From Flavobacteriaceae bacterium UBA7446 (GTDB taxonomy: Bacteria; Bacteroidota; Bacteroidia; Flavobacteriales; Flavobacteriaceae): a stretch of 60,629 nt of DNA. Each line of letters starts with the position of its first letter. Position 1 is the stretch's first letter. Under the pieces are notes generated by a model. The model had not been told where the DNA came from, did not search any database, and saw nothing but the letters and a program-made list of their open reading frames with translations. Position numbers and translations under genes: made by a program. The DNA lies in the NCBI GenBank assembly GCA_002478685.1, contig DLPY01000057.1:1-60629 (forward strand). Reading direction: 5' to 3'. Of this stretch, positions 16,941 to 25,881 are shown in pieces.

Positions 16941-17810
16941 CTATTCAATATGCTTATGCGCTTTATACGAAGATCGTACCAAAGCACCGCTTTCTACATG
17001 ACGAAAGCCCATTTTCTTGCCCAAAACTTCATATTTTTTAAATTGTTCTGGAGTAATAAATTCCGCCACTGCCAAGTGTTTTTTAGAGGGCTGTAAATAT
17101 TGCCCAAGCGTGATGATATCCACATTGGCGTTACGTAAATCTTCCATAGATTCAATAACTTCTTCCTCTGTCTCACCCAAACCAAGCATCAAACCAGATT
17201 TGGTACGGTGAACGCCTTCTTGCTTTAGGTAGCGCAATACCTCCAAACTTCGGTCGTATTTGGCTTGAATACGCACCTCGCGGGTAAGTCTGCGCACCGT
17301 TTCCATGTTGTGCGAAACCACCTCGGGCGCAGCGGCTACAATACGGTCTAGCAAATGTTCTTGACCTTGAAAATCAGGAATTAGCGTTTCCAATGTAGTG
17401 GTGGGATTCATACGTCGGATAGCTTGTACGGTTTCCGTCCAAATAATAGTGCCTTGGTCGGGCAGGTCGTCGCGGTCCACAGATGTAATTACGGCATGTT
17501 TGATGCCCATAATTTTAATGGAGCGCCCTACTTTTTCGGGCTCTGCCCAGTCCACCGTATCTGGACGTCCTGTTTGTACGCCACAAAATCCACACGAACG
17601 AGTACAGATATTTCCTAAAATCATAAAAGTTGCTGTGCCTTCGCCCCAACACTCGCCCATATTTGGGCAACTTCCTGATGTACAAATAGTGTGCAATTCG
17701 TATTTGTCAACCAACCCGCGTAGCTCAGTGTATTTTTTGCCGGTTGGCAATTTTACCCGTAACCATTTGGGTTTGGGTGCTCGCACAGGAGCAGTAACAG
17801 TATCAGACAT
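16941..17810 (-). CDS. lipA: Lipoyl synthase
   Basis: 289 residues, full length. A radical-SAM enzyme that inserts two sulfurs into octanoyl groups on the E2 and GcvH proteins. Both iron-sulfur clusters are visible: the auxiliary cluster CTSGSCPNMGEC (C-x4-C-x5-C) and the radical-SAM CTRSCGFC (C-x3-C-x2-C), plus the C-terminal RSSYKAHKH that contributes the fourth (serine) ligand. Monocistronic, with a good flavobacterial promoter upstream and divergent from hicA. Confidence 0.98.
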   Translation of the reverse strand: MSDTVTAPVRAPKPKWLRVKLPTGKKYTELRGLVDKYELHTICTSGSCPNMGECWGEGTATFMILGNICTRSCGFCGVQTGRPDTVDWAEPEKVGRSIKIMGIKHAVITSVDRDDLPDQGTIIWTETVQAIRRMNPTTTLETLIPDFQGQEHLLDRIVAAAPEVVSHNMETVRRLTREVRIQAKYDRSLEVLRYLKQEGVHRTKSGLMLGLGETEEEVIESMEDLRNANVDIITLGQYLQPSKKHLAVAEFITPEQFKKYEVLGKKMGFRHVESGALVRSSYKAHKHIE

Positions 17811-17827
17811 ACAGCAATTTTAGAACA

Positions 17828-17855
17828 CAAACTTACAAAACAAAAACGGCATCAA
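17828..17855 (-). promoter_or_regulatory. lipA promoter
   Basis: On the minus strand TTG (17855-17853), 17 bases, TAAGTTTG (17835-17828), a full match to the Bacteroidota consensus; the ATG lies 17 bases further on. Confidence 0.7.
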
Positions 17856-17869
17856 AAACTAAACAAAAA

Positions 17870-17900
17870 TTGTAAAAAAGTAACTATTTAGTTACCTTTG
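17870..17900 (+). promoter_or_regulatory. hicAB promoter with palindromic operator
   Basis: TTG (17870-17872), 20 bases, TACCTTTG (17893-17900). Overlapping the -7 box is a perfect inverted repeat GTAACTA-TT-TAGTTAC (17880-17895), placed where binding of the HicB antitoxin would block transcription. The toxin ATG follows 20 bases later. Confidence 0.7.
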
Positions 17901-17920
17901 ATGCGAATTAATGCCCCAAA

Positions 17921-18103
17921 ATGAAATATTCGGAGTTGCATCGTTTGATTAAAAAACATGGTTGGAAATACGCTCGGTCTTCTGGTAGTCATTATTTCTA
18001 TATCAAGGACGGTGTTTTATCCCCTCCAGTTCCTTTTCATGGGAGCAAAGAAATTGGAAAAGGCCTTGAGCTAAAGATTAAGAAAGAAATGAATTTAAAA
18101 TAG
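17921..18103 (+). CDS. hicA: HicA-type mRNA interferase toxin
   Basis: 60 residues. HicA toxins have a small double-stranded-RNA-binding-like fold and cleave mRNA independently of the ribosome. The protein has the family pattern: a start MKYSELHRLIKKHGWKYAR, the catalytic histidine in GSHYFY (His24), and a basic tail with PFHGSKEIGKGLELKIKKE. HicB follows after 5 bases in the same operon, with toxin first as is usual for this family. Probably intact and active if not neutralised. Confidence 0.93.
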   Translation: MKYSELHRLIKKHGWKYARSSGSHYFYIKDGVLSPPVPFHGSKEIGKGLELKIKKEMNLK

Positions 18104-18108
18104 TTGAA

Positions 18109-18498
18109 ATGGAAACCTTGAAAATAATTATCGAAAAAAGTAGCGACCATTTTAGCACCTATGCTGAAAATTGCCATGGCGTTTATGGTGCGGGTGAAAC
18201 CCCAGAGTTGGCAAAAAAAAATATTTTAGAAGCAATAGAAATGCTGAAAACAATTAATAATTGTCCAGCATTATTGAAAGCGCCGTATCAGATTCTATTT
18301 CAATACGATACAGAAAGTTTTCTAAAATATTACAGCAATGTGTTTTCCATGCCTGCATTGGAAAAGCTTACAGGAATTAATCAGAAACAGCTTCACCATT
18401 ACAGTTCGGGAAGTAAAAAACCAAGGGAAGCACAGCGTAAAAAAATTGAATCTGCGATGCATCAATTGGGTAAAGAATTACTAGCTCTCAAGTTTTAG
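18109..18498 (+). CDS. hicB: HicB-type antitoxin with C-terminal DNA-binding region
   Basis: 129 residues. The N-terminal half is a partial RNase H-like HicB fold (IIIEKSSDHFSTYAENCHGVYGAGETPELAKKNILEAIEMLK), which binds and blocks HicA. The C-terminal part (LEKLTGINQKQLHHYSSGSKKPREAQRKKIESAMHQLG) is an XRE-like helix-turn-helix expected to bind the palindrome over the promoter. It ends with a 4-base convergent overlap with the Nramp gene. Confidence 0.93.
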   Translation: METLKIIIEKSSDHFSTYAENCHGVYGAGETPELAKKNILEAIEMLKTINNCPALLKAPYQILFQYDTESFLKYYSNVFSMPALEKLTGINQKQLHHYSSGSKKPREAQRKKIESAMHQLGKELLALKF

Positions 18499-19712
18499 TA
18501 CGATGTAAAAAGCACGTTCAGGTAAGTAATACTAAACCCGATAAGGAACAAAATTCCTAACAAACTAGCCACACGAAGCCACTTTTTTGGTCGGTGTTTA
18601 ACGGGCATGTGTTTTCCGGTAACCAAAGCCAAATTTGCAGCAGCATAGAAAGGCGCAGTCAAAAACGATAGTACTGTTGCAATTTGGACAAGAAGTCCCA
18701 TTTCAGCCGCAAAAAACAGAAAAATAAGACAAGTACCAACAGTGAGAATGAGCATCCACGTAAGTTGATTGTTGGCATATTTCCCATTTAGTAGCTTTGT
18801 GGTGTGCGCCATCACACGGGGCGAAGCATCAAGCGTGGTTAGGGTGGTGCTTATCATGGTGGTAAGCGCAGCAATGGCAATAATCACAAACCAACCACTT
18901 CCCATAACCGAAGTGTACAAACCAATTAATTGCCCAGCAAATGTTGCTCCGCTAGCAGAAAACGAAACGCCAGAGCCAAACATTACAGTTGCGCCCAAAA
19001 CAACAAAGCATAATCCCAGTAACAGCGTAACACCATAGCCGATATTAAAATCAAAAAGGGATGATTTTAGGGTTGTTTTTGGGTTCATTTTTTTCTTTTC
19101 AAGCGCCCAAAGTGAATGCCAAATCGAAATATCCAACGGTCCCGGCATCCAGCCCATAAAGGCAATTAGAAAAACCCATTCCGAAGCGGTTATTGGCAAT
19201 ACTTGAGTGCGTGTTAAATCGGATTTTGTGCCAAGGGCAAATACCACAGCAATGAGTGTACTGATACTAAGTGCAAGCACAATTATTTTCATGCTTTTGT
19301 CTAACCAACTATACTTCCCCTGCCAAAGTAGCGCAAAGCACAACCATACCACCACTACCGATGTCCATGCTGTGGAATCAATACCCAAAAGTCGCGCTGC
19401 AATTCCAGCAGTAACCGCAGTAACTGCCGCCTGAATGGTAAACATAGTGCCTAAATTTAGGATGTAGTAGATCACCAATACGCCTTTACCCATACGCCGA
19501 TAACCTTCCAATAAGCTTTCCCCCGTTGCCAATGCATAACGTGGTCCAAACTGGAAAAAGGGATATTTTATCAGGTTAACAAGAATAAGTACCCAAATAA
19601 GTCCAAGCCCAAAATCAGCACCTGCCCGTGTAGATTGTACCAAATGCGATACACCAATGGCGGCTCCCGCAAAAAGTAATCCTGGCCCTAATCTTCTAAA
19701 AAAAGCTTTCAA
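18495..19712 (-). CDS. Nramp-family metal transporter-like protein with atypical metal site
   Basis: 405 residues with about eleven hydrophobic helices, of the Nramp (MntH) superfamily: LGPGLLFAGAAIG in helix 1, LKSSLFDFNIGYG, and TTLDASPRV. The DPGN motif of helix 1 that holds the transported Mn/Fe is replaced by GVSH (residues 20-23, aligned without gaps), and the helix 6 MPH motif reads MPG (GWMPGPLD). A canonical Mn2+/Fe2+ role is therefore doubtful; the substrate may be a different ion. Translation starts at TTG (19712), one base after the sigma-factor stop, suggesting coupling; no upstream ATG is available and the next methionine would remove the first helices. Confidence 0.82.
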   Translation of the reverse strand: MKAFFRRLGPGLLFAGAAIGVSHLVQSTRAGADFGLGLIWVLILVNLIKYPFFQFGPRYALATGESLLEGYRRMGKGVLVIYYILNLGTMFTIQAAVTAVTAGIAARLLGIDSTAWTSVVVVWLCFALLWQGKYSWLDKSMKIIVLALSISTLIAVVFALGTKSDLTRTQVLPITASEWVFLIAFMGWMPGPLDISIWHSLWALEKKKMNPKTTLKSSLFDFNIGYGVTLLLGLCFVVLGATVMFGSGVSFSASGATFAGQLIGLYTSVMGSGWFVIIAIAALTTMISTTLTTLDASPRVMAHTTKLLNGKYANNQLTWMLILTVGTCLIFLFFAAEMGLLVQIATVLSFLTAPFYAAANLALVTGKHMPVKHRPKKWLRVASLLGILFLIGFSITYLNVLFTSY

Positions 19713-19713
19713 C

Positions 19714-20274
19714 TTATATGTTTTGGGTTGCTAAAATTTCAGCTAAAAGTTTTCTAGCGCGCATCAGTTTTACTTTAACGGTACTTTCGCTACTCTCGAG
19801 TTTTATTGCCATTTGCTTAATGCTTAGCTCCTGTAAGTATTTGAGTTGAATAACTTCTCGGTAGTGCGGTTTTAGGGTTTTAATATTATTTAGCAAGGTT
19901 TCAAGGCGTTGTTTTCGAATAAGGTCATCTTCTGGGTGTGGTGCATTGTCAGGTATGTTTTGCGCTACGTCTTGACCAGCTTCTGTGCGTAGTGTGGCAA
20001 TAGATTTTCTTCTGGTTTGGTCAATGTGGAGATTTTTGGCAATAGTGGTCAACCATGTTTTAAAACCGTATTCTGCGTTATAAGTGGTGATTTTTTCAAA
20101 AGCTTTTCCAAAACAACGAATGGTAAGGTCTTCGGCTTCGTTATCGTTTTGGGTGCGTTGTAGCATAAATCCAAACACATCATTCCAATACAACTCTAAT
20201 AAATAACGAAAGGCATGCTGGTCGCCTCGTTGAGCCAACGCAATTTTTTCGTCAAGTGCCGCAGTTTTTGCCAC
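19714..20274 (-). CDS. RNA polymerase sigma factor, ECF (sigma-70) family
   Basis: 186 residues. Region 2 is visible as RGDQHAFRYLLELYWNDVFGFMLQRTQNDNEAEDLTIRCFGKAFEKI...FKTWLTTIAKNLHIDQTRRK, and region 4 as LKPHYREVIQLKYLQELSIKQMAIKLESSESTVKVKLMRARKLL, a helix-turn-helix for the -35 box. No anti-sigma gene is adjacent; instead it sits between a small membrane protein and the Nramp-like transporter. It probably adjusts expression of part of the envelope or metal response, but targets are unknown. Confidence 0.93.
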   Translation of the reverse strand: MAKTAALDEKIALAQRGDQHAFRYLLELYWNDVFGFMLQRTQNDNEAEDLTIRCFGKAFEKITTYNAEYGFKTWLTTIAKNLHIDQTRRKSIATLRTEAGQDVAQNIPDNAPHPEDDLIRKQRLETLLNNIKTLKPHYREVIQLKYLQELSIKQMAIKLESSESTVKVKLMRARKLLAEILATQNI

Positions 20275-20277
20275 GGT

Positions 20278-20487
20278 TTAGTTGTGTTCTGGTTTGGGTA
20301 AGTCACAATCTGTTTGTTGACTTGGCAGCTTTCCACAAAGACTACATGGTTCGCCTTCTTTGTTTAAAAATGGACTCTGACTGGCGCAAGTGCCTGCAAA
20401 TTTCCCTCCTTTTTTCGCCCATATTTTAATTGCAATTCCTGCAAAAGCTAATCCTAGAAGTATGAGGGTGATGATAAAGAGTTCCAT
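20278..20487 (-). CDS. Small membrane protein with cysteine-rich tail
   Basis: 69 residues: one transmembrane helix (LFIITLILLGLAFAGIAIKIW) followed by a soluble tail with four cysteines (TCASQSPFLNKEGEPCSLCGKL...DC) that could bind a metal. Conserved proteins of this shape occur in Flavobacteriia without a known function. It lies between murB and the sigma factor gene, 3 bases from the latter, in the same operon. A role in metal handling or as sigma partner is only a guess. Confidence 0.75.
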   Translation of the reverse strand: MELFIITLILLGLAFAGIAIKIWAKKGGKFAGTCASQSPFLNKEGEPCSLCGKLPSQQTDCDLPKPEHN

Positions 20488-20507
20488 GGATTAAAAATAG
20501 CTAAAAA

Positions 20508-21524
20508 TTAATTGATCAGATTTACTTCGGGTTCCAACTCAATATCGAATGTTGAAAATACAGCATCCATGACCCGTTGTGCGTGTTCCCAAAGTTCGAC
20601 ACCTGTGGCACCGCCGTAATTCACCAGTACAAGTGCTTGATTTTTATGCATACCCACATTGCCAAAAGTTTTTCCTTTAAATCCTGACTGTTCAATAAGC
20701 CAACCCGCAGGGATTTTAGTAAACTGATTATTAATGCTATAAGAGGGCATATCAGAGTAAAGCTCAGCTATTTGTGCTGCTTTGTCTTTTAGTACGACAG
20801 GGTTTTTAAAAAAACTTCCTGCGTTGCCTAGACTTTTGGGTTCAGGTAGTTTCGCTGTACGAACTCTAATAACCGCTTTTGCCACATCGTCGATGGTTGG
20901 AGTATTAATGCCCATTTCATCTAAAGTTTGCATTATGCCTCTGTAATCCAAATGAAGTTGATGCTGTGTTTTTGTTAGAGATAAGCGTAAGGTGGTAATT
21001 ACGTATTCGTCCTTTAATTCATTCTTAAAAATGGAATCTCGGTAGCCAAACTCGCAGTCTTCTGCCTCAAAGATTTTTGAATCGCCTATTTTTCTCCCAA
21101 TACCAATAGCGTTATGAAATACATCGCTGAGCTCAACCCCGTAGGCACCAATGTTTTGAATGGGTGCAGCACCTACCAAGCCCGGAATAAGGCTAAGGTT
21201 TTCAATGCCGCCCAAGTTGTTTGCAATACACCACATGACTAAATCATGCCAAACCACACCTGCACCAGCCGATACAATAGCAGTTTGCTCGGTTTCTTCC
21301 ATGATTCGGATTCCGGGAATGGAGATTTTAATAACAGGTCTTGACAAATCTTGAAGTAACAAAACATTGCTTCCACCACCCAAAATCAGTGCATCTTCAA
21401 AGCGTGGGTCTTTCAGTACTTCTTGTAACTCCAAGCTTGAACGCACTTCTGCAAAAAGGGGTGTATTAACTGACACGCCAAAGGTGTTAAATTGCGTTAA
21501 GGACACCTGTTTTTTAATTTCCAT
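20508..21524 (-). CDS. murB: UDP-N-acetylenolpyruvoylglucosamine reductase
   Basis: 338 residues, the long type I form (E. coli-like). It reduces UDP-GlcNAc-enolpyruvate to UDP-MurNAc for peptidoglycan. The FAD-binding segments NTFGV, ALILGGGSNVLLL and ENLSLIPGLVGAAPIQNIGAYGVEL are visible, the YRDSIFKNELKDEYVI segment carries the insert characteristic of type I, and GNAGSFFKNPVV contains the catalytic serine. The start overlaps the end of the aminotransferase gene by 11 bases. Confidence 0.97.
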   Translation of the reverse strand: MEIKKQVSLTQFNTFGVSVNTPLFAEVRSSLELQEVLKDPRFEDALILGGGSNVLLLQDLSRPVIKISIPGIRIMEETEQTAIVSAGAGVVWHDLVMWCIANNLGGIENLSLIPGLVGAAPIQNIGAYGVELSDVFHNAIGIGRKIGDSKIFEAEDCEFGYRDSIFKNELKDEYVITTLRLSLTKTQHQLHLDYRGIMQTLDEMGINTPTIDDVAKAVIRVRTAKLPEPKSLGNAGSFFKNPVVLKDKAAQIAELYSDMPSYSINNQFTKIPAGWLIEQSGFKGKTFGNVGMHKNQALVLVNYGGATGVELWEHAQRVMDAVFSTFDIELEPEVNLIN

Positions 21525-22719
21525 AGCCTTGTTTAATATATTCGGATAGGCCTATTTTAAGCAATTCAAGCGCTCTTTTTAGCTTTTCAACGTTAAGCAC
21601 AAAGGCAATGCGAATCATATCTTTACCAGAAACGTCTCCAGAGAAAAAACCGTTTGCTGGTGCTACCATTAGGGTTTGATTATTGTCTTCAAAAGACTCG
21701 AGCATCCATTTGGCAAAATGATCGCTATCCTTAAGATGAAGGCGCACCAAACAATAAAATGCCCCTTTAGGCGGTGCTACTTCGACGCCATCAATGGAAT
21801 TTAGGCATGCCATAGCTGTTTCTCTTCGTTTGTAATATTCCGTAACAGCATTTGTTAAGTATTGTTTCGGTTCATCGAGTGCAGCTTCGCAAGCATGGAG
21901 GGCAATTGTGGGCGGACAAAGCCTAGATTGTGCAAATTTTAATGCAGCGTGTGTAATTTTCTTGTTTTTGGTAATCAAACAACCTATGCGTGCACCACAC
22001 ATACTGTATCTTTTTGACATAGAATCTATTAGTATGGCGTGTTGTTCAAGCCCATCAAATTGTAACACAGAAGTGTGTTCGTTTTCATCGTAAATAAACT
22101 CCCTATATACTTCATCTACAATAAAAAAGATATCGTGTTTTAAGGCTAACTGTGCTAAGGATTTAAGTTCAGACTTGGTATATACATACCCCGACGGATT
22201 GTTGGGATTACAAATAAAAAGTGCACGTGTTTTTGACGTAATCGCATTTTCAATTTTTTCTATTGGAGGTAATGCAAATTGAGTCTCAAAATCAGATGGA
22301 ATACCAATAACCTCTACACCGCAAGCGGCGGCAAAGGTTTCGTAGTTAGCGTAGAAGGGTTCAGGAATAATAAGTTCGTCACCCTCGTTGGTAATGCAAT
22401 CAAGCGCCATAATAATGGCTTCACTTGCACCAGTAGTAACCAAAATATCTTCTATGTCTATATGAATGTCGTGCTGTTTATAATAGGCAACTAATTTCTC
22501 ACGAAAAGACTTCGTTCCTTGAGAAGGCCCGTAGGCAATTACTCTTTCATCATAGGATTTTATAGCCTGTAACGCATTGTTGGGACTTGCCAAGTCTGGC
22601 TGTCCGATATTAAGGTGATAAACTTCCACACCTCGCTCTTTAGCCAAGGTAGCTTCCTGCGCTAGCTTACGAATAGGCGAAGTGGGTAGATTGGCTCCTT
22701 TACGCGAAACATTAGGCAT
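21514..22719 (-). CDS. PLP-dependent class I/II aminotransferase (aspartate aminotransferase-like)
   Basis: 401 residues. Fold-type I aminotransferase: YHLNIGQPD, AYGPSQGTKSFREKL, VTTGASEAI, CNPNNPSGYVYT with the substrate-clamping residues, IVDEVYREF, and SMSKRYSMCGARIG containing the PLP lysine, then the C-terminal substrate arginine region (MIRIAF). It likely transaminates aspartate or an aromatic/aminoadipate-type amino acid; sequence alone does not fix the donor. In a strain that degrades lysine it is one candidate for the 2-aminoadipate step, but its position in an operon with murB argues for a general role. Confidence 0.9.
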   Translation of the reverse strand: MPNVSRKGANLPTSPIRKLAQEATLAKERGVEVYHLNIGQPDLASPNNALQAIKSYDERVIAYGPSQGTKSFREKLVAYYKQHDIHIDIEDILVTTGASEAIIMALDCITNEGDELIIPEPFYANYETFAAACGVEVIGIPSDFETQFALPPIEKIENAITSKTRALFICNPNNPSGYVYTKSELKSLAQLALKHDIFFIVDEVYREFIYDENEHTSVLQFDGLEQHAILIDSMSKRYSMCGARIGCLITKNKKITHAALKFAQSRLCPPTIALHACEAALDEPKQYLTNAVTEYYKRRETAMACLNSIDGVEVAPPKGAFYCLVRLHLKDSDHFAKWMLESFEDNNQTLMVAPANGFFSGDVSGKDMIRIAFVLNVEKLKRALELLKIGLSEYIKQGYGN

Positions 22720-22772
22720 TTATGTATAATTTGCCTGCAAAGATGCGAAAAATGAGCGTGTTTGCTTAGGAT

Positions 22773-23153
22773 TTATTCTGTGGGCTCTTGTACTTGCCCT
22801 TTAATTTTAAGCGCAACCATTCCATTTGATGCGTTTGAAGCTACTGTTATGGTTTTTCGAATTGGACCAACGCGATTGGTGTCGTATTTGACTTCAATCA
22901 CATCAGATGCGCCAGGCGCAATGGGACCAGAAGGTTTTTTGGGAACAGTACACCCACAAGATGAACGTACTTGCGTAATTTCTAAATCAACCGTTCCTGT
23001 ATTGGTGAATTTAAACTGACGAACTCCATCGTCTCCTTTGGTTATTGTGCCATAGTCGATCGTTAAGCTATCAAAAGTGATTGTTGCTGTTTGTTGCGCA
23101 ATAGCTACATACCCCAAGCAAATAAATATGACAGATAAAAAAGCATTTCTCAT
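22773..23153 (-). CDS. DUF1573 domain secreted protein
   Basis: 126 residues from the ATG at 23153 (ten further codons upstream are open but precede the signal peptide). A signal peptide (RNAFLSVIFICLGYVAIAQ) precedes one DUF1573 immunoglobulin-like domain with the hallmark FKFTNTGTVDLEITQVRSSCGCTVPKKPSGPIAPGASDVIEVKYDTN. The CGC pair is conserved in the family. Small periplasmic or surface proteins of this kind are abundant in Bacteroidota; no activity is known. Monocistronic, divergent from valS. Confidence 0.92.
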   Translation of the reverse strand: MRNAFLSVIFICLGYVAIAQQTATITFDSLTIDYGTITKGDDGVRQFKFTNTGTVDLEITQVRSSCGCTVPKKPSGPIAPGASDVIEVKYDTNRVGPIRKTITVASNASNGMVALKIKGQVQEPTE

Positions 23154-23234
23154 GACATGAAATTTGGTCCAACTAAAATACACATTCTAGCGCATTGTGC
23201 AAAATTAGGTCTTTTAATTTCACCTTTCGATGCC

Positions 23235-23243
23235 TACATTTGC
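23235..23243 (+). promoter_or_regulatory. -7 element that decides the valS start
   Basis: TACATTTGC fits TAnnTTTG and lies downstream of the first possible ATG (23230) but 19 bases before the second (23263). The true valS start is therefore probably 23263. Confidence 0.55.
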
Positions 23244-23262
23244 GATTATTAACGCAACACTT

Positions 23263-25881
23263 ATGTCCATCCCTTCTAAGTTTACACCATCAGCCATAGA
23301 ACAGAAATGGTATGATTACTGGACACATAACGAGTACTTTTATTCTACACCCGATGCGCGCAAACCTTATACTATCGTTATTCCTCCGCCAAATGTAACG
23401 GGCGTATTGCATATGGGACATTTGATGAACAATACATTGCAAGATGTTCTTATTCGAAGGGCACGTATGCTAGGCTACAATGCGTGTTGGGTTCCTGGAA
23501 CCGATCATGCATCTATTGCTACGGAGGCAAAAGTGGTTAATAAACTTAAAAACCAAGGAATTGATAAAGCCGATATTGGCCGTGAAGCTTTTTTGAAGCA
23601 TGCTTGGGATTGGACGCACGAGCACGGTGGTATCATTTTAGAACAATTAAAAAAATTAGGTTGTTCTTGCGATTGGGAACGCACCAAATTTACACTAGAT
23701 GATGACATGTCAGCATCGGTAGTACAAGTTTTTGTTGACTTGTACGAAAAAGGGCTGATTTATCGTGGCTATCGTATGGTGCATTGGGATCCTGAAGCAC
23801 AAACCACACTTTCTGATGAAGAGGTTATTTACGAAGAAAAACAAGGAAAATTATACCATATTGCTTATGCTATTGAGGGTAGTGATCAAAAAGTTGTAAT
23901 AGCCACTACTAGACCCGAAACCCTTTTCGGCGATACGGCTGTTGCCATTCATCCCGAAGACGAGCGGTACACTTCTTTGCATGGCAAAAAAGCCATTGTG
24001 CCTCTTGTAAATAGGGCAGTACCAATAATCAAAGATGAATATGTCAGTCTGGAGTTGGGAACGGGCTGCTTAAAAGTTACGCCTGCCCACGATGAAAACG
24101 ACAAGATGTTAGGCGATAAGCATAAACTTGAATTTATTGATATTTTCAATTCCAATGGAACGCTCAACCATCAGGGGCTTCACTTCAAAGGGCAAGACCG
24201 ATTTGCCGTTCGTAAAGCAGTTGTGAAAGAATTAGAAGCCAATGGAAGTTTGATCAAAGTTACACCCCACACGCATAAAGTGGGAACTTCTGAACGTACC
24301 AAAGCTGTGGTAGAACCCCGCCTTTCTGATCAGTGGTTTTTGCAAATGGAAACACTAGCAAAATCAGCTATTGACGCTGTGGAAAATGGTGATGTACAGT
24401 TAGTGCCAAAAAAGTTTATCAACACCTACCGCCACTGGATGAATAATATTCGGGACTGGAATATCTCGCGACAGTTATGGTGGGGACATCAAATTCCCGC
24501 ATATTATTACGGCACCAATAACGAAAATTTGGTTGTGGCAAAGACCAAAGAAAAAGCACTTGAAAAGGCCAAAATTGCTTCCGGAAATGATGTACTTACT
24601 TTAAACGATTTAACACAAGATGAGGACGTGCTTGATACGTGGTTTTCTTCGTGGTTATGGCCTATTTCGGTGTTTAATGGCGTACTGGAGCCCGAAAATA
24701 AGGATGTTTCCTACTACTATCCCTCGCAAGAATTGGTAACAGGTCCTGATATTTTATTTTTTTGGGTAGCACGAATGATTATGTCGGGTTATGCGCTGCG
24801 TAACGAAAAGCCTTTTTCGCATGTATATCTCACAGGTCTTGTACGCGACAGTCAAGGGCGAAAAATGTCCAAGCAACTTGGAAATTCACCTGATGCGATT
24901 AAGCTAATGGATACCTTCGGCGCAGACGGCGTACGCGTGGGATTGCTACTAAGTGCAGCAGCAGGAAACGATTTGTTGTTTGATGAAAATTTGTGTCAAC
25001 AGGGTAAGAATTTTGCCAACAAAATCTGGAACGCTTTCCGATTGGTTCAAAGCTGGACATTTGATAAATATCTTTCGCCCTGCAAAACAGCAGCTGTTGG
25101 ATTGGATTGGTACACATCAAAATTTCACCAAACCCTTGCTACCATTGATGATTATTTTAGTAAATATCGCATTTCAGATGCGTTAATGGCTACGTATAAA
25201 CTTGTTTGGGACGATTTTTGTTCTTGGCTATTGGAGATTGTAAAACCCGCATATGGGGAAGGAATCGATGCGGAAACCTACCAAAAAGTTTGTAAACTTT
25301 TTGAAGATAACTTACGTTTGTTACATCCCTTTATGCCCTTTTTATCAGAGGAGTTATGGCACGCCATTAAAACACGTTCTAAAGATGAGGCGTTAATTGT
25401 GTCGTCTTGGCCAACACAACAAACTGTAGACCACAACTTGATACGACGATTTGATCACACCTCCGAACTCATTTCTAAGTTGCGTACCATTCGCAAAAAT
25501 CAAAATATAGCTTTTAAAGAACCGTTGCACTTGATGGAAACAGTAAAAGACGAAATCTCCTTACGACCAATTGTGCAAAAGTTGGTAAATGTTTCCACTT
25601 GGGAACAAACTACTATTACCCCTGAGCATGCGCTTTCATTTCGGGTAAATGCAAATGAATATTTTGTTCCTGTTGCAGTATCAAATCTGGAGGAAGAGCG
25701 TAACAAAATGCAAGTAGAACTTGCCTATCAAGAGGGCTTTTTAAAATCGGTGGAAAAAAAACTTTCTAACAAACGTTTTGTAGCAAATGCACCTGAACAA
25801 GTAGTTGCAATGGAACGTAAAAAAGCAGCCGATGCACAAGAAAAAATAGCAGCACTTAAATCGAGGCTAACATCCCTTTAG
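23263..25881 (+). CDS. valS: Valyl-tRNA synthetase
   Basis: 872 residues from the ATG at 23263; the ATG at 23230 lies upstream of the likely -7 box. Class I synthetase: PPPNVTGVLHMGH (HIGH signature), the editing domain with TTRPETLFGDTAVAIHP and GTGCLKVTPAHDEND, WWGHQIPAYY, DVLDTWFSSWLWP, and the second signature as GRKMSKQLGNSPD, where the final serine of KMSKS is glutamine, as I recall for Bacteroidota ValS. The C-terminus ends in the tRNA-binding coiled coil (EEERNKMQVELAYQEGFLKSVEKKLSNKRFVANAP). Monocistronic, converging on psd with a 4-base overlap. Confidence 0.98.
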   Translation: MSIPSKFTPSAIEQKWYDYWTHNEYFYSTPDARKPYTIVIPPPNVTGVLHMGHLMNNTLQDVLIRRARMLGYNACWVPGTDHASIATEAKVVNKLKNQGIDKADIGREAFLKHAWDWTHEHGGIILEQLKKLGCSCDWERTKFTLDDDMSASVVQVFVDLYEKGLIYRGYRMVHWDPEAQTTLSDEEVIYEEKQGKLYHIAYAIEGSDQKVVIATTRPETLFGDTAVAIHPEDERYTSLHGKKAIVPLVNRAVPIIKDEYVSLELGTGCLKVTPAHDENDKMLGDKHKLEFIDIFNSNGTLNHQGLHFKGQDRFAVRKAVVKELEANGSLIKVTPHTHKVGTSERTKAVVEPRLSDQWFLQMETLAKSAIDAVENGDVQLVPKKFINTYRHWMNNIRDWNISRQLWWGHQIPAYYYGTNNENLVVAKTKEKALEKAKIASGNDVLTLNDLTQDEDVLDTWFSSWLWPISVFNGVLEPENKDVSYYYPSQELVTGPDILFFWVARMIMSGYALRNEKPFSHVYLTGLVRDSQGRKMSKQLGNSPDAIKLMDTFGADGVRVGLLLSAAAGNDLLFDENLCQQGKNFANKIWNAFRLVQSWTFDKYLSPCKTAAVGLDWYTSKFHQTLATIDDYFSKYRISDALMATYKLVWDDFCSWLLEIVKPAYGEGIDAETYQKVCKLFEDNLRLLHPFMPFLSEELWHAIKTRSKDEALIVSSWPTQQTVDHNLIRRFDHTSELISKLRTIRKNQNIAFKEPLHLMETVKDEISLRPIVQKLVNVSTWEQTTITPEHALSFRVNANEYFVPVAVSNLEEERNKMQVELAYQEGFLKSVEKKLSNKRFVANAPEQVVAMERKKAADAQEKIAALKSRLTSL

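Noticed and set aside
24850..24890. ValS KMSKS motif reads KMSKQ
   Set aside because: As recalled this is normal for Bacteroidota ValS; not a defect.
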